Below are positions 34,840-43,116 of a DNA stretch of 64,000 nt, in pieces (within the stretch, counting starts at the first letter, position 1; every line of letters begins with the position of its first letter). The position numbers and the translations under genes were made by a program. The notes under the pieces are model-generated. The model worked only from the letters and a program-made list of their open reading frames with translations, did not search any database and was not told the origin of the DNA. The DNA is taken from assembly GCA_028278545.1 (NCBI GenBank), contig JANQED010000019.1, positions 62,001 through 126,000 on the forward strand, in the 5' to 3' direction. This stretch comes from Anaerolineales bacterium (GTDB taxonomy: Bacteria > Chloroflexota > Anaerolineae > Anaerolineales > UBA11858).

Positions 34840-35799
34840 TCAGGAGGCCTGACGGGCCTCCCAAAGGGCTTCGTCGCTGAGATATTTATACCCGGCGTCG
34901 GGGAAGACGGTCACCACGACACCAGATTCCAACTCAGCGGCCACCCGCAAGGCAGCTACCGCCGCCGCGCCGGAGGAAATGCCTACAAAATAACCTTCCT
35001 GCCGGGCCAGTTGGCGCACCATTTCATGCGCTGCTTCGGTGGTCACTGCTTCGGTATGGTCGGGGACGGCGGGGTCGAAAATTGCGGGCTGAATGGCGGT
35101 GGGCATGTGCTTGAGACCCTCTAAGCCGTGGAAAGATGAATCTGGTTGCGTGGCAATGATTTCCACCTCGAGATCGTATTCCCGCAGGTAACGCGAGACA
35201 CCCATGAGCGTACCGGAGGTACCCAGACCGGCCACAAAGTGGGTCACTGTTCCCTGTGTCTGTTCTACGATTTCGGGAGCGGTGGAATTGTAGTGCGCCT
35301 GCCAGTTGGCCGGGTTGTCATACTGGTTGGCATAGTAATACAGATTGGGCTGCTCTTCAGCCATCTGACGGGCTACCCGAATAGCCCCATCCGTGCCTTC
35401 CAGCGGGTCGGTGAAGACCACTTCAGCACCTAAGGCGCGCAAGATAGCGACCCGCTCAGGGCTGGCGTTGCTGGGCATAGCCAGGGTAACAGCGATATCC
35501 AACGCCGCGCCGAAGGTCGCGTAAGCGATGCCCATATTGCCGGAGGTGGAATCCAACAAGCGCATTCCCGGCAGCAGATAGCCTTCGAACAGTGCGGTGC
35601 GGATGATATTGAAAGCCGGGCGATCCTTAACCGATCCGCCAGGGTTGAACCACTCTGCCTTGGCGTAGACTTTGACGTCCGGTGAGAGATCCCGTGTAAC
35701 CCGGCGCAAAGGCAGGAGGGGCGTATTCCCAACAGCTTCGATCAAAGCCATGCCTGCCATATCGGTTTCCTGTGGATCAGCGATGATAGGGGATGTCAT
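34840..35799 (-). CDS. Cysteine synthase, CysM-like (CysO-thiocarboxylate type)
   Basis: A 319-residue fold-type II PLP enzyme. Lys58 in NPGGSVKDRP forms the Schiff base; TSGNMG binds the substrate carboxylate and GLGTSGTLMG the PLP phosphate. In M. tuberculosis the homologous CysM uses O-phosphoserine and CysO-thiocarboxylate. The co-transcribed carrier, JAMM and ThiF-rhodanese genes suggest the same reaction here. The frame is open to a TTG at 35898, but the ATG at 35799 gives the family length and follows an AAGG inside a small hairpin. Confidence 0.88.
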   Translation of the reverse strand: MTSPIIADPQETDMAGMALIEAVGNTPLLPLRRVTRDLSPDVKVYAKAEWFNPGGSVKDRPAFNIIRTALFEGYLLPGMRLLDSTSGNMGIAYATFGAALDIAVTLAMPSNASPERVAILRALGAEVVFTDPLEGTDGAIRVARQMAEEQPNLYYYANQYDNPANWQAHYNSTAPEIVEQTQGTVTHFVAGLGTSGTLMGVSRYLREYDLEVEIIATQPDSSFHGLEGLKHMPTAIQPAIFDPAVPDHTEAVTTEAAHEMVRQLARQEGYFVGISSGAAAVAALRVAAELESGVVVTVFPDAGYKYLSDEALWEARQAS

Positions 35800-35808
35800 G
35801 GTTGCGTT

Positions 35809-35885
35809 GACCTTCAAGGTCGTGTTTTCTCCTGCTTTAATCAAAATAGCCAACAGACAAACAAAAAGGGCGGCAGATGCTGCGC
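35809..35885 (-). promoter_or_regulatory. Possible expression platform of the cysteine operon
   Basis: Between the structured leader and the start codon there are two candidate switches. GCGCAG-cat-CTGCcGC is followed by a T-rich run (35863-35885, weak terminator). GACCTT-G-AAGGTC (35809-35821) is an exact palindrome that would bury the AAGG ribosome-binding site 10 nt before the ATG. Confidence 0.4.
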
Positions 35886-35913
35886 GACAAGCAATCAATA
35901 AACTTGTGTGCTT

Positions 35914-36020
35914 GCGGGGTCATGCCTACCCTTCGCCAGTCCGTTGGCCGTGGATGGTGCCAGGGGAATAAAATTCCTCCTGGGCTTCTATGACGAGACG
36001 GGTAGACCTATGAACCCCGC
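35914..36020 (-). ncRNA. Unassigned structured leader RNA (candidate riboswitch)
   Basis: Closed by GCGGGGT/ACCCCGC plus CAT/ATG with one bulge (35914-35923 with 36010-36020) and a second helix CTACCC/GGGTAG (35926-35931 with 36000-36005). The interior has a 10-bp hairpin with a single bulged base (35960-35983) and a GCCA/TGGC hairpin (35935-35948). Together they form a junction of 107 nt, starting about 59 nt after the predicted transcription start. I looked for SAM-I, SAM-IV, SAH, cobalamin, TPP, glycine and T-box signatures and found none. Confidence 0.5.
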
Positions 36021-36085
36021 CCCTTACAGATGCAGTTGAACGACATCACTTCACTCCGGTAATTTTTATGATAAAACTAATATAA

Positions 36086-36113
36086 ATTATATTTGCTTTG
36101 TCCAATTTGTCAA
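36086..36113 (-). promoter_or_regulatory. Consensus promoter of the cysteine operon
   Basis: TTGACA (36108-36113) and TATAAT (36086-36091) on the minus strand with a 16-bp spacer, both perfect. Start near 36079, giving a leader of about 280 nt before the CysM-like gene. The rest of the 36114-36222 gap shows nothing I can name. Confidence 0.8.
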
Positions 36114-36222
36114 GGCTGCCTGGGCGAAGGTTTGACCTATGGATGAGATTAGCAAACCAAAACTTACTTGTACACCCCGTTCACAGCAGATTTCAGGGAA
36201 CTTTGCAGACCTTATTCAAGGC

Positions 36223-37188
36223 TCAAGGGCTCAGCAACACTTCCACGGTAGCGATATTCACCGGCCCAGGCAAGCGCCCTCCCCGCTCAGAGACGATCAC
36301 CCGCACCCAGGTCGGCGCGAAGATTTGATAAGGCACTTCGGTAGCAAATCCTCGGTGCTCACCCTTTTCTGTGGGCTCTACCCCCGCCAAACGCGATCCC
36401 AGAATACGTCCATCGGTAGCCACCAGCTCCACCAACAGAGGTTGCTCAGAGGCCGTGCGCACCAGCCCCTCAACGATGATCTTATCTCCCTGGATCAATT
36501 CATTCGCGCCCGGGCTTTGGATCACAATGGGAGCCAGCGTATCATTGGCTATGCTGATATCCGCCTCCCCGCTCGAGAGCAAGATCAAATCGATGGAGGC
36601 CAGAGCCATCACCCGTCCATATTCATCTTGCGTTTGTATCGAAAGATGCCCGGTCTCCGCCACCCCAGGGATTTCAAAAGCGATCTCGGTCACGACACGC
36701 CCCCGGGGATTTGGGGTGGTGAAATTGAAGATCTTGCGATACATCAAACGCCCATCTTCCCCCCACAACTCGATGCGGGCGCGCTCATCGGCCCCAGGGA
36801 CGACGTAGGCCACCAAAGAAATCGGGGAGACGACTTTCGAAAGCGGGCCAGGGTTGACGATAGCGATATCGGCCTCGGGAATGAGGGTTTCTGACGTGAG
36901 GGGTGGCTGAAGAGAATCCCGTTCATTTGCCTCCGCTGGGGCTGCTAAGGGAGTAGGAGTCCCATCATCAGCGTCATCTGTGAACAATACCTCTGTAGGC
37001 TTCGAGGTCGGCGTGCCCTCAGGCGTGTTCGAGGGGGTCACCATGGCCTCTGCGGTCATGGCAATCGCAGTGGGGAGCTGATCGGTGGGGATCAAGGTGG
37101 GTAACTCCGCAATCGAGCCAATATTCCCACACCCACTCAACCACACGAAGCATAGCAGAGACCACCCAACTACCGAGCGAAGAGGCAT
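36223..37188 (-). CDS. Lipoprotein with Ig/FixG-like domain, unknown function
   Basis: A 321-residue secreted lipoprotein: signal peptide with lipobox WLSGC (lipidated Cys20), then a long P/T-rich linker (about 30-85) that would span the wall or surface layer. Two beta-rich domains follow (INPGPLSKVVSPISLVAYVVPG..., and IVIQSPGANELIQGDKIIVEG...). The ATG at 37188 lies 4 nt after the stop of the receiver gene; an upstream TTG is rejected. Confidence 0.8.
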   Translation of the reverse strand: MPLRSVVGWSLLCFVWLSGCGNIGSIAELPTLIPTDQLPTAIAMTAEAMVTPSNTPEGTPTSKPTEVLFTDDADDGTPTPLAAPAEANERDSLQPPLTSETLIPEADIAIVNPGPLSKVVSPISLVAYVVPGADERARIELWGEDGRLMYRKIFNFTTPNPRGRVVTEIAFEIPGVAETGHLSIQTQDEYGRVMALASIDLILLSSGEADISIANDTLAPIVIQSPGANELIQGDKIIVEGLVRTASEQPLLVELVATDGRILGSRLAGVEPTEKGEHRGFATEVPYQIFAPTWVRVIVSERGGRLPGPVNIATVEVLLSP

Positions 37189-37192
37189 GTCA

Positions 37193-37555
37193 TTAACCTG
37201 AGGTATATTTTTCAATCAGTTCTAGCAAATCATCGGTGAGCAGCGGTTTGCTCAAAAACTCTTGCGCCCCCTCGGCAATGGCCCGTTCAGCAAAGACTTT
37301 GTGACTGGCTGAGACCATCACAACAGGAATTTCCAACGGAACATCCAAAGCGCGGATTTGCTTCAGGATTTGGAACCCATCCATATCCTGTAACTGGCGG
37401 TCCAGGATGATCAAATCCACCGAACGCTCGCGGGCCAGCTTTACCGCTTTGGCCCCCGATTCAGCCAGCACCGATTCGTGGCCGTAATAAGAGACGATCC
37501 TCTCATAAGTTTCTAACGTCAAAATATCATCATCAACGAAAAGGACCCGCGCCAT
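37193..37555 (-). CDS. Stand-alone response-regulator receiver protein
   Basis: A 120-residue CheY-like receiver with the acid pocket VDDD (8-10), phospho-acceptor Asp52 in IILDRQL, Ser in VSAS and the lysine in LSKPL. It has no output domain. The frame extends 26 codons further up, but the ATG before ARVLFVDDD is the natural start. It is translated just ahead of the lipoprotein (4-nt gap). No cognate kinase is adjacent. Confidence 0.9.
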   Translation of the reverse strand: MARVLFVDDDILTLETYERIVSYYGHESVLAESGAKAVKLARERSVDLIILDRQLQDMDGFQILKQIRALDVPLEIPVVMVSASHKVFAERAIAEGAQEFLSKPLLTDDLLELIEKYTSG

Positions 37556-37660
37556 GGATGCCCTCACATAATAAGTGACAGATGGGGAAATTCTACCATG
37601 AGGAGATGAAAACAGAGAGCCAATGGTGGGCATTGGCTCTCTGTCTCTCCTTAAGGGGGC

Positions 37661-39163
37661 TTACAGCTCGTATATCTCGCCGTACTTCGTTCGTAAATAC
37701 TTCATGTACGGCGCCGGGTCGATCTTGGAGCTGGTGACCTTCTGAACAAGCTCCTGCGGCTCGTACTTCTTGCCATGGACGTGGATCTTGGTCCTCATCC
37801 ACTCTGTCAGCGCCCCAAACTCACCGCGTCGGAATTGGTCCGGCAAGTCGGGGATATCTCCAATCATCTTCTCCCACAACTGCACCGAGATCAGGTTGCC
37901 CAAGGCATACGTGGAGAAGTAGCCGATATAGCCGCTGGACCAGTGCACATCTTGCAGGACGCCCAGCTTATCATTTGGAGGGGTGACGCCCAGGTATTCG
38001 CCCATGCGCGTATTCCAGACCTCAGGCAGGTCTTTGACCTCCAGCGTGCCTTCCATCAAAGCGATTTCGATCTCCAATCGCAGCATAATATGCAGGTTGT
38101 AGGTGGCTTCGTCGGCTTCCACCCGGATCAGGGAGGGCTCGACTTTGTTGATCCCCCGGTAGAACGTGTCAAGATCGACATTCCCCAGCTGCGCGGGGAA
38201 GTATTCTTGCAGCCGGGGGTAGAAATGCTCCCAGAAAGGCATTGAGCGCCCAACCAGGTTCTCATAAGTGCGCGATTGAGACTCATGCACCCCCAGGGAC
38301 GCACCATCAGCCAACGGTGTACGCTCATAAGCCGGGTCGATGCCCATGCCATAAAGACCATGGCCGCACTCATGTAACGTACCGAAGAGCGCCGTAGGCA
38401 GAAAAGTGCGGTCAACGCGCGTGGTGATACGCACATCATTGACACTGAAGCCTGTGGTGAAGGGGTGAACAGATTTGTCCTGGCGACCGCGCTCCCAGTC
38501 GTAGCCGTATTGGGTGATCACCTCAACGCCGAAATCCCACTGCTTCTGCTCGTCATATTCCAGATGCAAAAAAGAGTCATCCACCTGGGGCTGCTCGGCA
38601 ATGGCTTGAAGCAGCTCCACCTGCTGGGGTCTCAGCTCATCGAAAATGGCCTGGACTTCAGCCGTCTTCATGCCCGGCTCGAAATATTCCAGGAGAGGAT
38701 CATAAATATGCTCATAGGGGGAAAAGTATTCGGCATATTGGCGGCGGAGTTCGACCACTTTTTCGAGGTGAGGTTGGAACATCTCGAAATCTGACTGCTC
38801 CCGGGCCTTTTCCCAGGCTGCAAAAGCTATGGAGATGGTCTTATAGAACTCAGCCGTAAACTCAGGGGGCACTTTGGCCCTTTGATCGTAGAAACGTCTG
38901 GCTTCTTTGATCAAACGAGCATCGTCAGAGTCAGGGTCCAGTTCGCCAGCATATCCTTCGAGCTCCTCCATCAATTTGCTGTATTCTGGAGAGATCGTCT
39001 TGGTATGCAGCAGGCGTTGCAGGGTGGCGATCTGGTTGCCGCGCTGCTCAGCGCCCCCCGGGGGCATATTGACCTGTTGGTCCCACTCCAAAACATAAGC
39101 AGCGGCAAAAATATCGAAGATCTCAGCCGTCAGCTCTTTGAACTTATTCAGTTTGTCTTCCAT
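37661..39163 (-). CDS. M32-family (Taq) carboxypeptidase
   Basis: A 500-residue zinc metallocarboxypeptidase. The zinc motif HECGH lies in FGTLHECGHGLYGMG, with the downstream glutamate in GVHESQSRTYEN. IRVEADEATYNLHIMLRLEIE and the C-terminal GYFSTYALGNL are family signatures. M32 enzymes remove a broad range of C-terminal residues in the cytoplasm. AGGAG precedes the ATG. Single-gene unit. Confidence 0.95.
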   Translation of the reverse strand: MEDKLNKFKELTAEIFDIFAAAYVLEWDQQVNMPPGGAEQRGNQIATLQRLLHTKTISPEYSKLMEELEGYAGELDPDSDDARLIKEARRFYDQRAKVPPEFTAEFYKTISIAFAAWEKAREQSDFEMFQPHLEKVVELRRQYAEYFSPYEHIYDPLLEYFEPGMKTAEVQAIFDELRPQQVELLQAIAEQPQVDDSFLHLEYDEQKQWDFGVEVITQYGYDWERGRQDKSVHPFTTGFSVNDVRITTRVDRTFLPTALFGTLHECGHGLYGMGIDPAYERTPLADGASLGVHESQSRTYENLVGRSMPFWEHFYPRLQEYFPAQLGNVDLDTFYRGINKVEPSLIRVEADEATYNLHIMLRLEIEIALMEGTLEVKDLPEVWNTRMGEYLGVTPPNDKLGVLQDVHWSSGYIGYFSTYALGNLISVQLWEKMIGDIPDLPDQFRRGEFGALTEWMRTKIHVHGKKYEPQELVQKVTSSKIDPAPYMKYLRTKYGEIYEL

Positions 39164-39262
39164 GTAGGCTCCTTTGATTCTGTTTCGTGATGGGGTTCAT
39201 TTCTTGGGGCAAAGCTCAAAATGGCTGTCCCGATCCAGGATGCAGCCATCGTAGCGCACTAT

Positions 39263-40204
39263 TCATACGATCTTCCACCGCAGAGGTTCACCTCGCAAAG
39301 CCGCCAAAACCTCCTCGGCAATATCCCCTGCGGCGCGCGCTTGCGCCTCTTGCGTCTGGGCGGCGATATGAGGGGTAGCGATCACATTGGGATGAGCGAC
39401 CAGGGCGGTCAGGCCAGGGGGCTCTTGGGCATACACATCCAACGCAGCCCCGGCAACTTGCCCTGATTCCAAAGCAGAGAGCAAGGCCGTTTCATCAATG
39501 ATCCCTCCACGCGCCGTACACACCAGATAGACACCGCGCTTCATCTGAGCGAGGGCTTGCCCATCGACCATGTGGCGAGTGGTGGGGTTCAACGGAACGT
39601 GCAGCGAGATGATATCCGATCGAGAGAATAGATCGGCCAGCATGACCGACTCGGCACCGTGTTTTGCCAAAAAGGCATCCGTCTTTTTGGGGTCATGCGC
39701 AATCACCTGCAAGCCAAAGGCGGCGGCCCGCTGAGCCACAGCAGAGCCGATATTCCCCAGGCCGATAATCCCCAAAACCTTGCCATCCAGTTCGCCCCCC
39801 ATGATCTGCTTTTTGACCCAGCGACCAGATTTCATGGCCGCATCGCCCCTGGTCACCGATTTGACCAGAGAAAGGATCAAGGCCTGGGTGTGCTCCGCGA
39901 CAGCAATGGTGGTCGCTGTGGGGGTATTGACAACGGTTACCTCATGGCTTTGAGCAGAAGCCAGGTCGATATTATCCACCCCCACACCCGCCCTGCCGAC
40001 GACTTTCAACTTTGGCGCTGCCCCGAACACATCGGCGGTCACCTTGGTGCGGCCGCGCACGATGAGCGCATCAAAATGGGGAATGCTTTCTAATAACGCT
40101 TGTGCCTCCAAGCCTGGCTGATATTCGACTTCCGCAGCAGCCGACAGAATCTGAAGACCATTTTCAGTGAATTTGTCTGTGATCAGAATTTTCATTTGCG
40201 CCAT
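39263..40204 (-). CDS. serA: D-3-phosphoglycerate dehydrogenase (short form)
   Basis: A 313-residue D-isomer 2-hydroxyacid dehydrogenase. It has the NAD motif GIIGLGNIGSAVA with HDPKK after it, the substrate arginine in TARGGIIDE and the catalytic His in TPHIAAQT. VRGRTKVTADV and GRAGVGVDNIDL are typical of SerA. It lacks the ACT and intervening domains, so feedback inhibition by serine is not expected through them. Its product line leads to O-phosphoserine, the probable substrate of the CysM-like enzyme nearby. GGAG seven bases before the ATG. Confidence 0.85.
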   Translation of the reverse strand: MAQMKILITDKFTENGLQILSAAAEVEYQPGLEAQALLESIPHFDALIVRGRTKVTADVFGAAPKLKVVGRAGVGVDNIDLASAQSHEVTVVNTPTATTIAVAEHTQALILSLVKSVTRGDAAMKSGRWVKKQIMGGELDGKVLGIIGLGNIGSAVAQRAAAFGLQVIAHDPKKTDAFLAKHGAESVMLADLFSRSDIISLHVPLNPTTRHMVDGQALAQMKRGVYLVCTARGGIIDETALLSALESGQVAGAALDVYAQEPPGLTALVAHPNVIATPHIAAQTQEAQARAAGDIAEEVLAALRGEPLRWKIV

Positions 40205-40276
40205 GGACGCACTCCGTTTTGGGATCGCGCATTATTGTACCCCAAAATGTCTGACAATTTTCAGCAGGGGAAGAAG

Positions 40277-41692
40277 TCAGCAGAAAGGCAGTTCAAGCGC
40301 AAAAATTGCCCCGCCATCAGGGTGATTCGAGGCAGTGATATCCCCCCCGTGCGCCTGGGCCAGTTTGCGGGCAATGGATAAGCCAAGCCCGGTGCCGCCG
40401 CCCTCGGCTGGACTGCGCGACCGGTCAGCTTTATAGAAGCGGTCGAAGATATGCGGCAGCGAATCTTCTGGGATCCCCGGCCCAGTATCACGAACAGTAA
40501 CCCGCAGAGAATCGCCGGCGTCCGGTTTCTCTTCCGATTTCACCTGGTCACTGGACACAGCACACTGGACATTGATCCGCCCTCCTTGGGGGGTAAACCG
40601 CAAGGCGTTGCTCAGCAGATTGTTGAGGATTTGCTCAACACGCTGGGGGTCAACAGACATGATTACAGGTGCAGCCATCGGAGACAGCAGAATCTCGACG
40701 CCCCGCGCGGCAGCCTGGGGGTCAAAGCGGGAGATCAACCGCTCTACGAGAGCAGGGAAATCCGTCGGGGTCCGTTCCAGCGCCAATTGGCCGGCGTCCA
40801 CCAAAGCCAGCGTGCGCAGGTCCTCCACCAAACGCGTCAGAGCACGATTCTGCTCCTCGATGGGGAGCAGGCTTTCAGCAGTCAGGTCATAGATGCCATC
40901 CTGCAAGGCCTCAAGATGGGCACGCTGGACGGCCAGAGGGGTGCGCAGCTCATGGGCAATATCCGCGGTAAGCGCACGGCGCCGCTCGCCAGCTTGCTGC
41001 AAAGAAGCAGCCATGCGATTGAAGGCGGAACCCAATGTCGCCAGTTGTTTATCACCGCGTACGCGCACGCGTTGGCTGAGGTCGCCTTCGGCCATATGTG
41101 TAGCAGCTCGAGTGAGATCACGGACAGGCCGCAGCAGGCTATAAGACAGCAGCAGCGCCAAAACCAGAGAGACTCCCCCGGCGACCAGCGCCGCGGTAAG
41201 AGCCGCGCTATTCAGCCTGGCGAGCAAAGCCTGCTCATTTTCAGAGCTAAAGACCATCCCGCCCTCTGTGAGCAAATAACCGACCTCTTGACCGTCCACT
41301 TCAAGAGGGACGGCGTGTTGCAGTTCCTCCGCTTCTATATGCTCGGCTGGATGACTATCTTCATTATCTAGAATGACAGTACCATCCAGGTCAACGAGGC
41401 GTAAATGCTGACCCCATTTCTCCTGGGGATTCCTTTCCATACCGGGCCCCATCCCAAACCCACCTAGCCTCATACCCGGCCCGCGGCGAAAGACAGCCTC
41501 GCTGTCATGCCATGACCCGGAGTCTTTGTAATGATCTTCTAAATCGCTGACCAGGCCCTCGACCCCCACCATCCCCCCACGAAACATAAATGTGCGCACA
41601 GTTTGAGCGGTGTTCAAACGCACCACGACCACCAGACTGACGATGGTAACCAAAACGACAAAAGCAAATGCGAGGATTAAACGGCGTGTCAT
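40277..41692 (-). CDS. BaeS-like sensor histidine kinase
   Basis: A 471-residue two-helix kinase: helix 1 (about 5-25), an extracytoplasmic sensor (about 26-165) with a GMRLGGFGMGPGMERNP glycine/methionine stretch, helix 2, a HAMP domain (RPVRDLTRAATHMAEGDLSQRV), HisKA with the phospho-His in DIAHELRTP, and HATPase_c (LSNALRFTPQGG, DTGPGIP, GGGTGLGLSIA). The ATG lies 7 nt after its response regulator. The Met/Gly-rich sensor and the linked His/Gly-rich secreted protein make a metal or envelope-stress signal plausible. Confidence 0.93.
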   Translation of the reverse strand: MTRRLILAFAFVVLVTIVSLVVVVRLNTAQTVRTFMFRGGMVGVEGLVSDLEDHYKDSGSWHDSEAVFRRGPGMRLGGFGMGPGMERNPQEKWGQHLRLVDLDGTVILDNEDSHPAEHIEAEELQHAVPLEVDGQEVGYLLTEGGMVFSSENEQALLARLNSAALTAALVAGGVSLVLALLLSYSLLRPVRDLTRAATHMAEGDLSQRVRVRGDKQLATLGSAFNRMAASLQQAGERRRALTADIAHELRTPLAVQRAHLEALQDGIYDLTAESLLPIEEQNRALTRLVEDLRTLALVDAGQLALERTPTDFPALVERLISRFDPQAAARGVEILLSPMAAPVIMSVDPQRVEQILNNLLSNALRFTPQGGRINVQCAVSSDQVKSEEKPDAGDSLRVTVRDTGPGIPEDSLPHIFDRFYKADRSRSPAEGGGTGLGLSIARKLAQAHGGDITASNHPDGGAIFALELPFC

Positions 41693-41699
41693 CAGTAAA

Positions 41700-42395
41700 T
41701 CAGTGTTCCCTGCTGGGCTGGCGCGCAAAACGATATCCCACGCCAAAAACAGTCTCAATATACTGTGGATTCTTGGGATCAGACTCGATCTTGGCGCGCA
41801 GGTTTTTGATGTGGGCGTCGATGGTGCGTTCATAGCCGGCGAAGGCTGTGCCCTGCGTGATTTCTAAGAGGCGCATGCGGGAGAAAGCCCGGCCCGGGCT
41901 CGCCGCCATCGTCGAGAGCAGTTCAAATTCAGTGGGAGTAAGATCGAGCAGCCCACCATCCCGGGTGACGGTGTAGGCATCGAGGTCGATCTCCAGGTCA
42001 GCAACGCGCAAGACTTGCGTTGGGGTGGGAACAGCTCCCGAACGGCGCAGTACGGCCCGAACTTTAGCCACAACCACGCGCGGCGAGAAGGGCTTGGTGA
42101 CATAATCGTCGGCGCCCAATTCCAGGCCGATCAATTGATCGGTCTCTTCGACGCGCGCCGTGAGCATAATGATCGGTGTTTCCGATTTGCGGCGGATCTC
42201 GCGCGCCACATCCAACCCATCCATGCCGGGCAAGTTGAGGTCGAGTAGCACCAAATCGGGCCGCTCGCTTTCCCAGGTGGAGAAACCGGTATCCCCGCGG
42301 TAGGCGGTCAACACGTCAAAATTGGACTTCTCCAGGTAGGACCGCAGCACTTTGACGAGTTCAGGTTCGTCTTCGATGATCAGCACGGTTGGCAT
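41700..42395 (-). CDS. OmpR/PhoB-family response regulator
   Basis: A 231-residue regulator with a receiver domain (IIEDEPE, phospho-Asp in VLLDLNLPG, lysine in VTKPFSPRV) and a winged-helix Trans_reg_C domain ending KNPQYIETVFGVGYRFA. GGAG eight bases before the ATG at 42395 fixes the start over an upstream GTG. It is the partner of the BaeS-like kinase. An 11-bp-period repeat in front of the neighbouring secreted-protein gene is a candidate target. Confidence 0.94.
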   Translation of the reverse strand: MPTVLIIEDEPELVKVLRSYLEKSNFDVLTAYRGDTGFSTWESERPDLVLLDLNLPGMDGLDVAREIRRKSETPIIMLTARVEETDQLIGLELGADDYVTKPFSPRVVVAKVRAVLRRSGAVPTPTQVLRVADLEIDLDAYTVTRDGGLLDLTPTEFELLSTMAASPGRAFSRMRLLEITQGTAFAGYERTIDAHIKNLRAKIESDPKNPQYIETVFGVGYRFARQPSREH

Positions 42396-42463
42396 TTTTT
42401 CTGCTCCAGAATTAGGGAGCGACACCCAAAAGCATTGATGGATTCGTCAAGGTGATTATAATG

Positions 42464-42497
42464 GAAAATGGGTGGCGTGAGTTCGCCACCCATTTTC
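42464..42497. terminator. Terminator after the Gly/His-rich protein gene
   Basis: A perfect 14-bp stem with a 6-nt loop (TGAGTT); the core is ATGGGTGGCG paired with CGCCACCCAT. T-rich feet on both sides. It separates the secreted-protein gene from the two-component genes. Confidence 0.8.
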
Positions 42498-42518
42498 GCT
42501 ACCCATACTTATTCAGAA

Positions 42519-43040
42519 TTATTCACCGTCAGACCAATGCCGACCAGGTCCGCGCCCACCGCCACGGGGGCCGTCCCCATCACAGAAGCCGGAACCCGGG
42601 CCGAAGCCTTTCTCCTGCATTTCTTCCCAGTGGCTCTGCATCCAATCAGCCTGCTCCTGGGTGAGGATCCCATCGGCAACGGCCTGCTCAATAGCTGCGC
42701 TGCGGGCATCAGCCATCAGGGCGCTGAACTCTTCTTCAGTCAACCCCTGCTCCTGGGCAATATCCCAAGGGGATGTGCCCTCCTCGCGAGCAGCTTCCAA
42801 TTCTTCGACGGTCAAGCCCAGAGCTTCAGCGATGGCAGCCTGCATGGTCTCATGCATGGGGCCAAATTCGCCATCTCCATCCCAACCTTTCATACCGTGA
42901 CCAAATCCACCATGGCGGCCAAATCGACCCCAGCCAAAGGGGCTGGAAGGATCGTCATCCTGGGCATAGGCGTAACCCGCTACGCCTAATACCAAGGCCA
43001 CGACGCCGACAACGGCAACAATCAACAAGGTTTTCTTCAT
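42519..43040 (-). CDS. Secreted Gly/His-rich protein, DUF2680-like
   Basis: A 173-residue exported protein with a signal peptide (MKKTLLIVAVVGVVALVLGV...YAYA, cleavage about residue 26). A Gly/His/Phe-rich segment (about 30-60) and C-terminal GGGRGPGRHW flank a helical core (LGLTVEELEAAREEGTSPWDIAQEQ). The core repeats a short 'L..EE...LMADARSAAIEQAVADGILTQEQADWM' helical pattern like DUF2680 proteins. It may bind metal or act as an envelope sensor accessory. AAGGAG precedes the ATG. Confidence 0.75.
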   Translation of the reverse strand: MKKTLLIVAVVGVVALVLGVAGYAYAQDDDPSSPFGWGRFGRHGGFGHGMKGWDGDGEFGPMHETMQAAIAEALGLTVEELEAAREEGTSPWDIAQEQGLTEEEFSALMADARSAAIEQAVADGILTQEQADWMQSHWEEMQEKGFGPGSGFCDGDGPRGGGRGPGRHWSDGE

Positions 43041-43069
43041 CAGAAATACTCCTTTAGTTTTTTTGTACG

Positions 43070-43103
43070 CACTGACCTGGGAATGGGCACTCCCAGGTCA
43101 GTG
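43070..43103. repeat. Hairpin in the 5' leader of the Gly/His-rich protein gene
   Basis: CACTGACCTGGGA and its exact complement make a 13-bp stem with an 8-nt loop. It sits between the predicted transcription start (about 43110) and the ribosome-binding site. No U-tract follows on the coding strand, so it is likely a stabiliser or regulatory structure. Confidence 0.55.
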
Positions 43104-43116
43104 TTGATGCGCCTAA

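Noticed and set aside
35914..36020. The structured element as an RNA gene on the plus strand
   Set aside because: The helices fold on both strands, but only the minus strand has a perfect promoter upstream and an operon downstream. It does not resemble 5S rRNA, SRP RNA or other small stable RNAs.
35914..36020. T-box, SAM-I, SAH or TPP riboswitch
   Set aside because: A TGGCACC and an AGGAG/CAACGG pair recall T-box and SAH motifs, but the helices that should surround them are absent.
36139..36894. A 251-codon plus-strand open frame
   Set aside because: It lies over the antisense of a lipoprotein with a clear signal peptide and lipobox and has low-complexity, composition-driven protein sequence. 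No ribosome-binding site.
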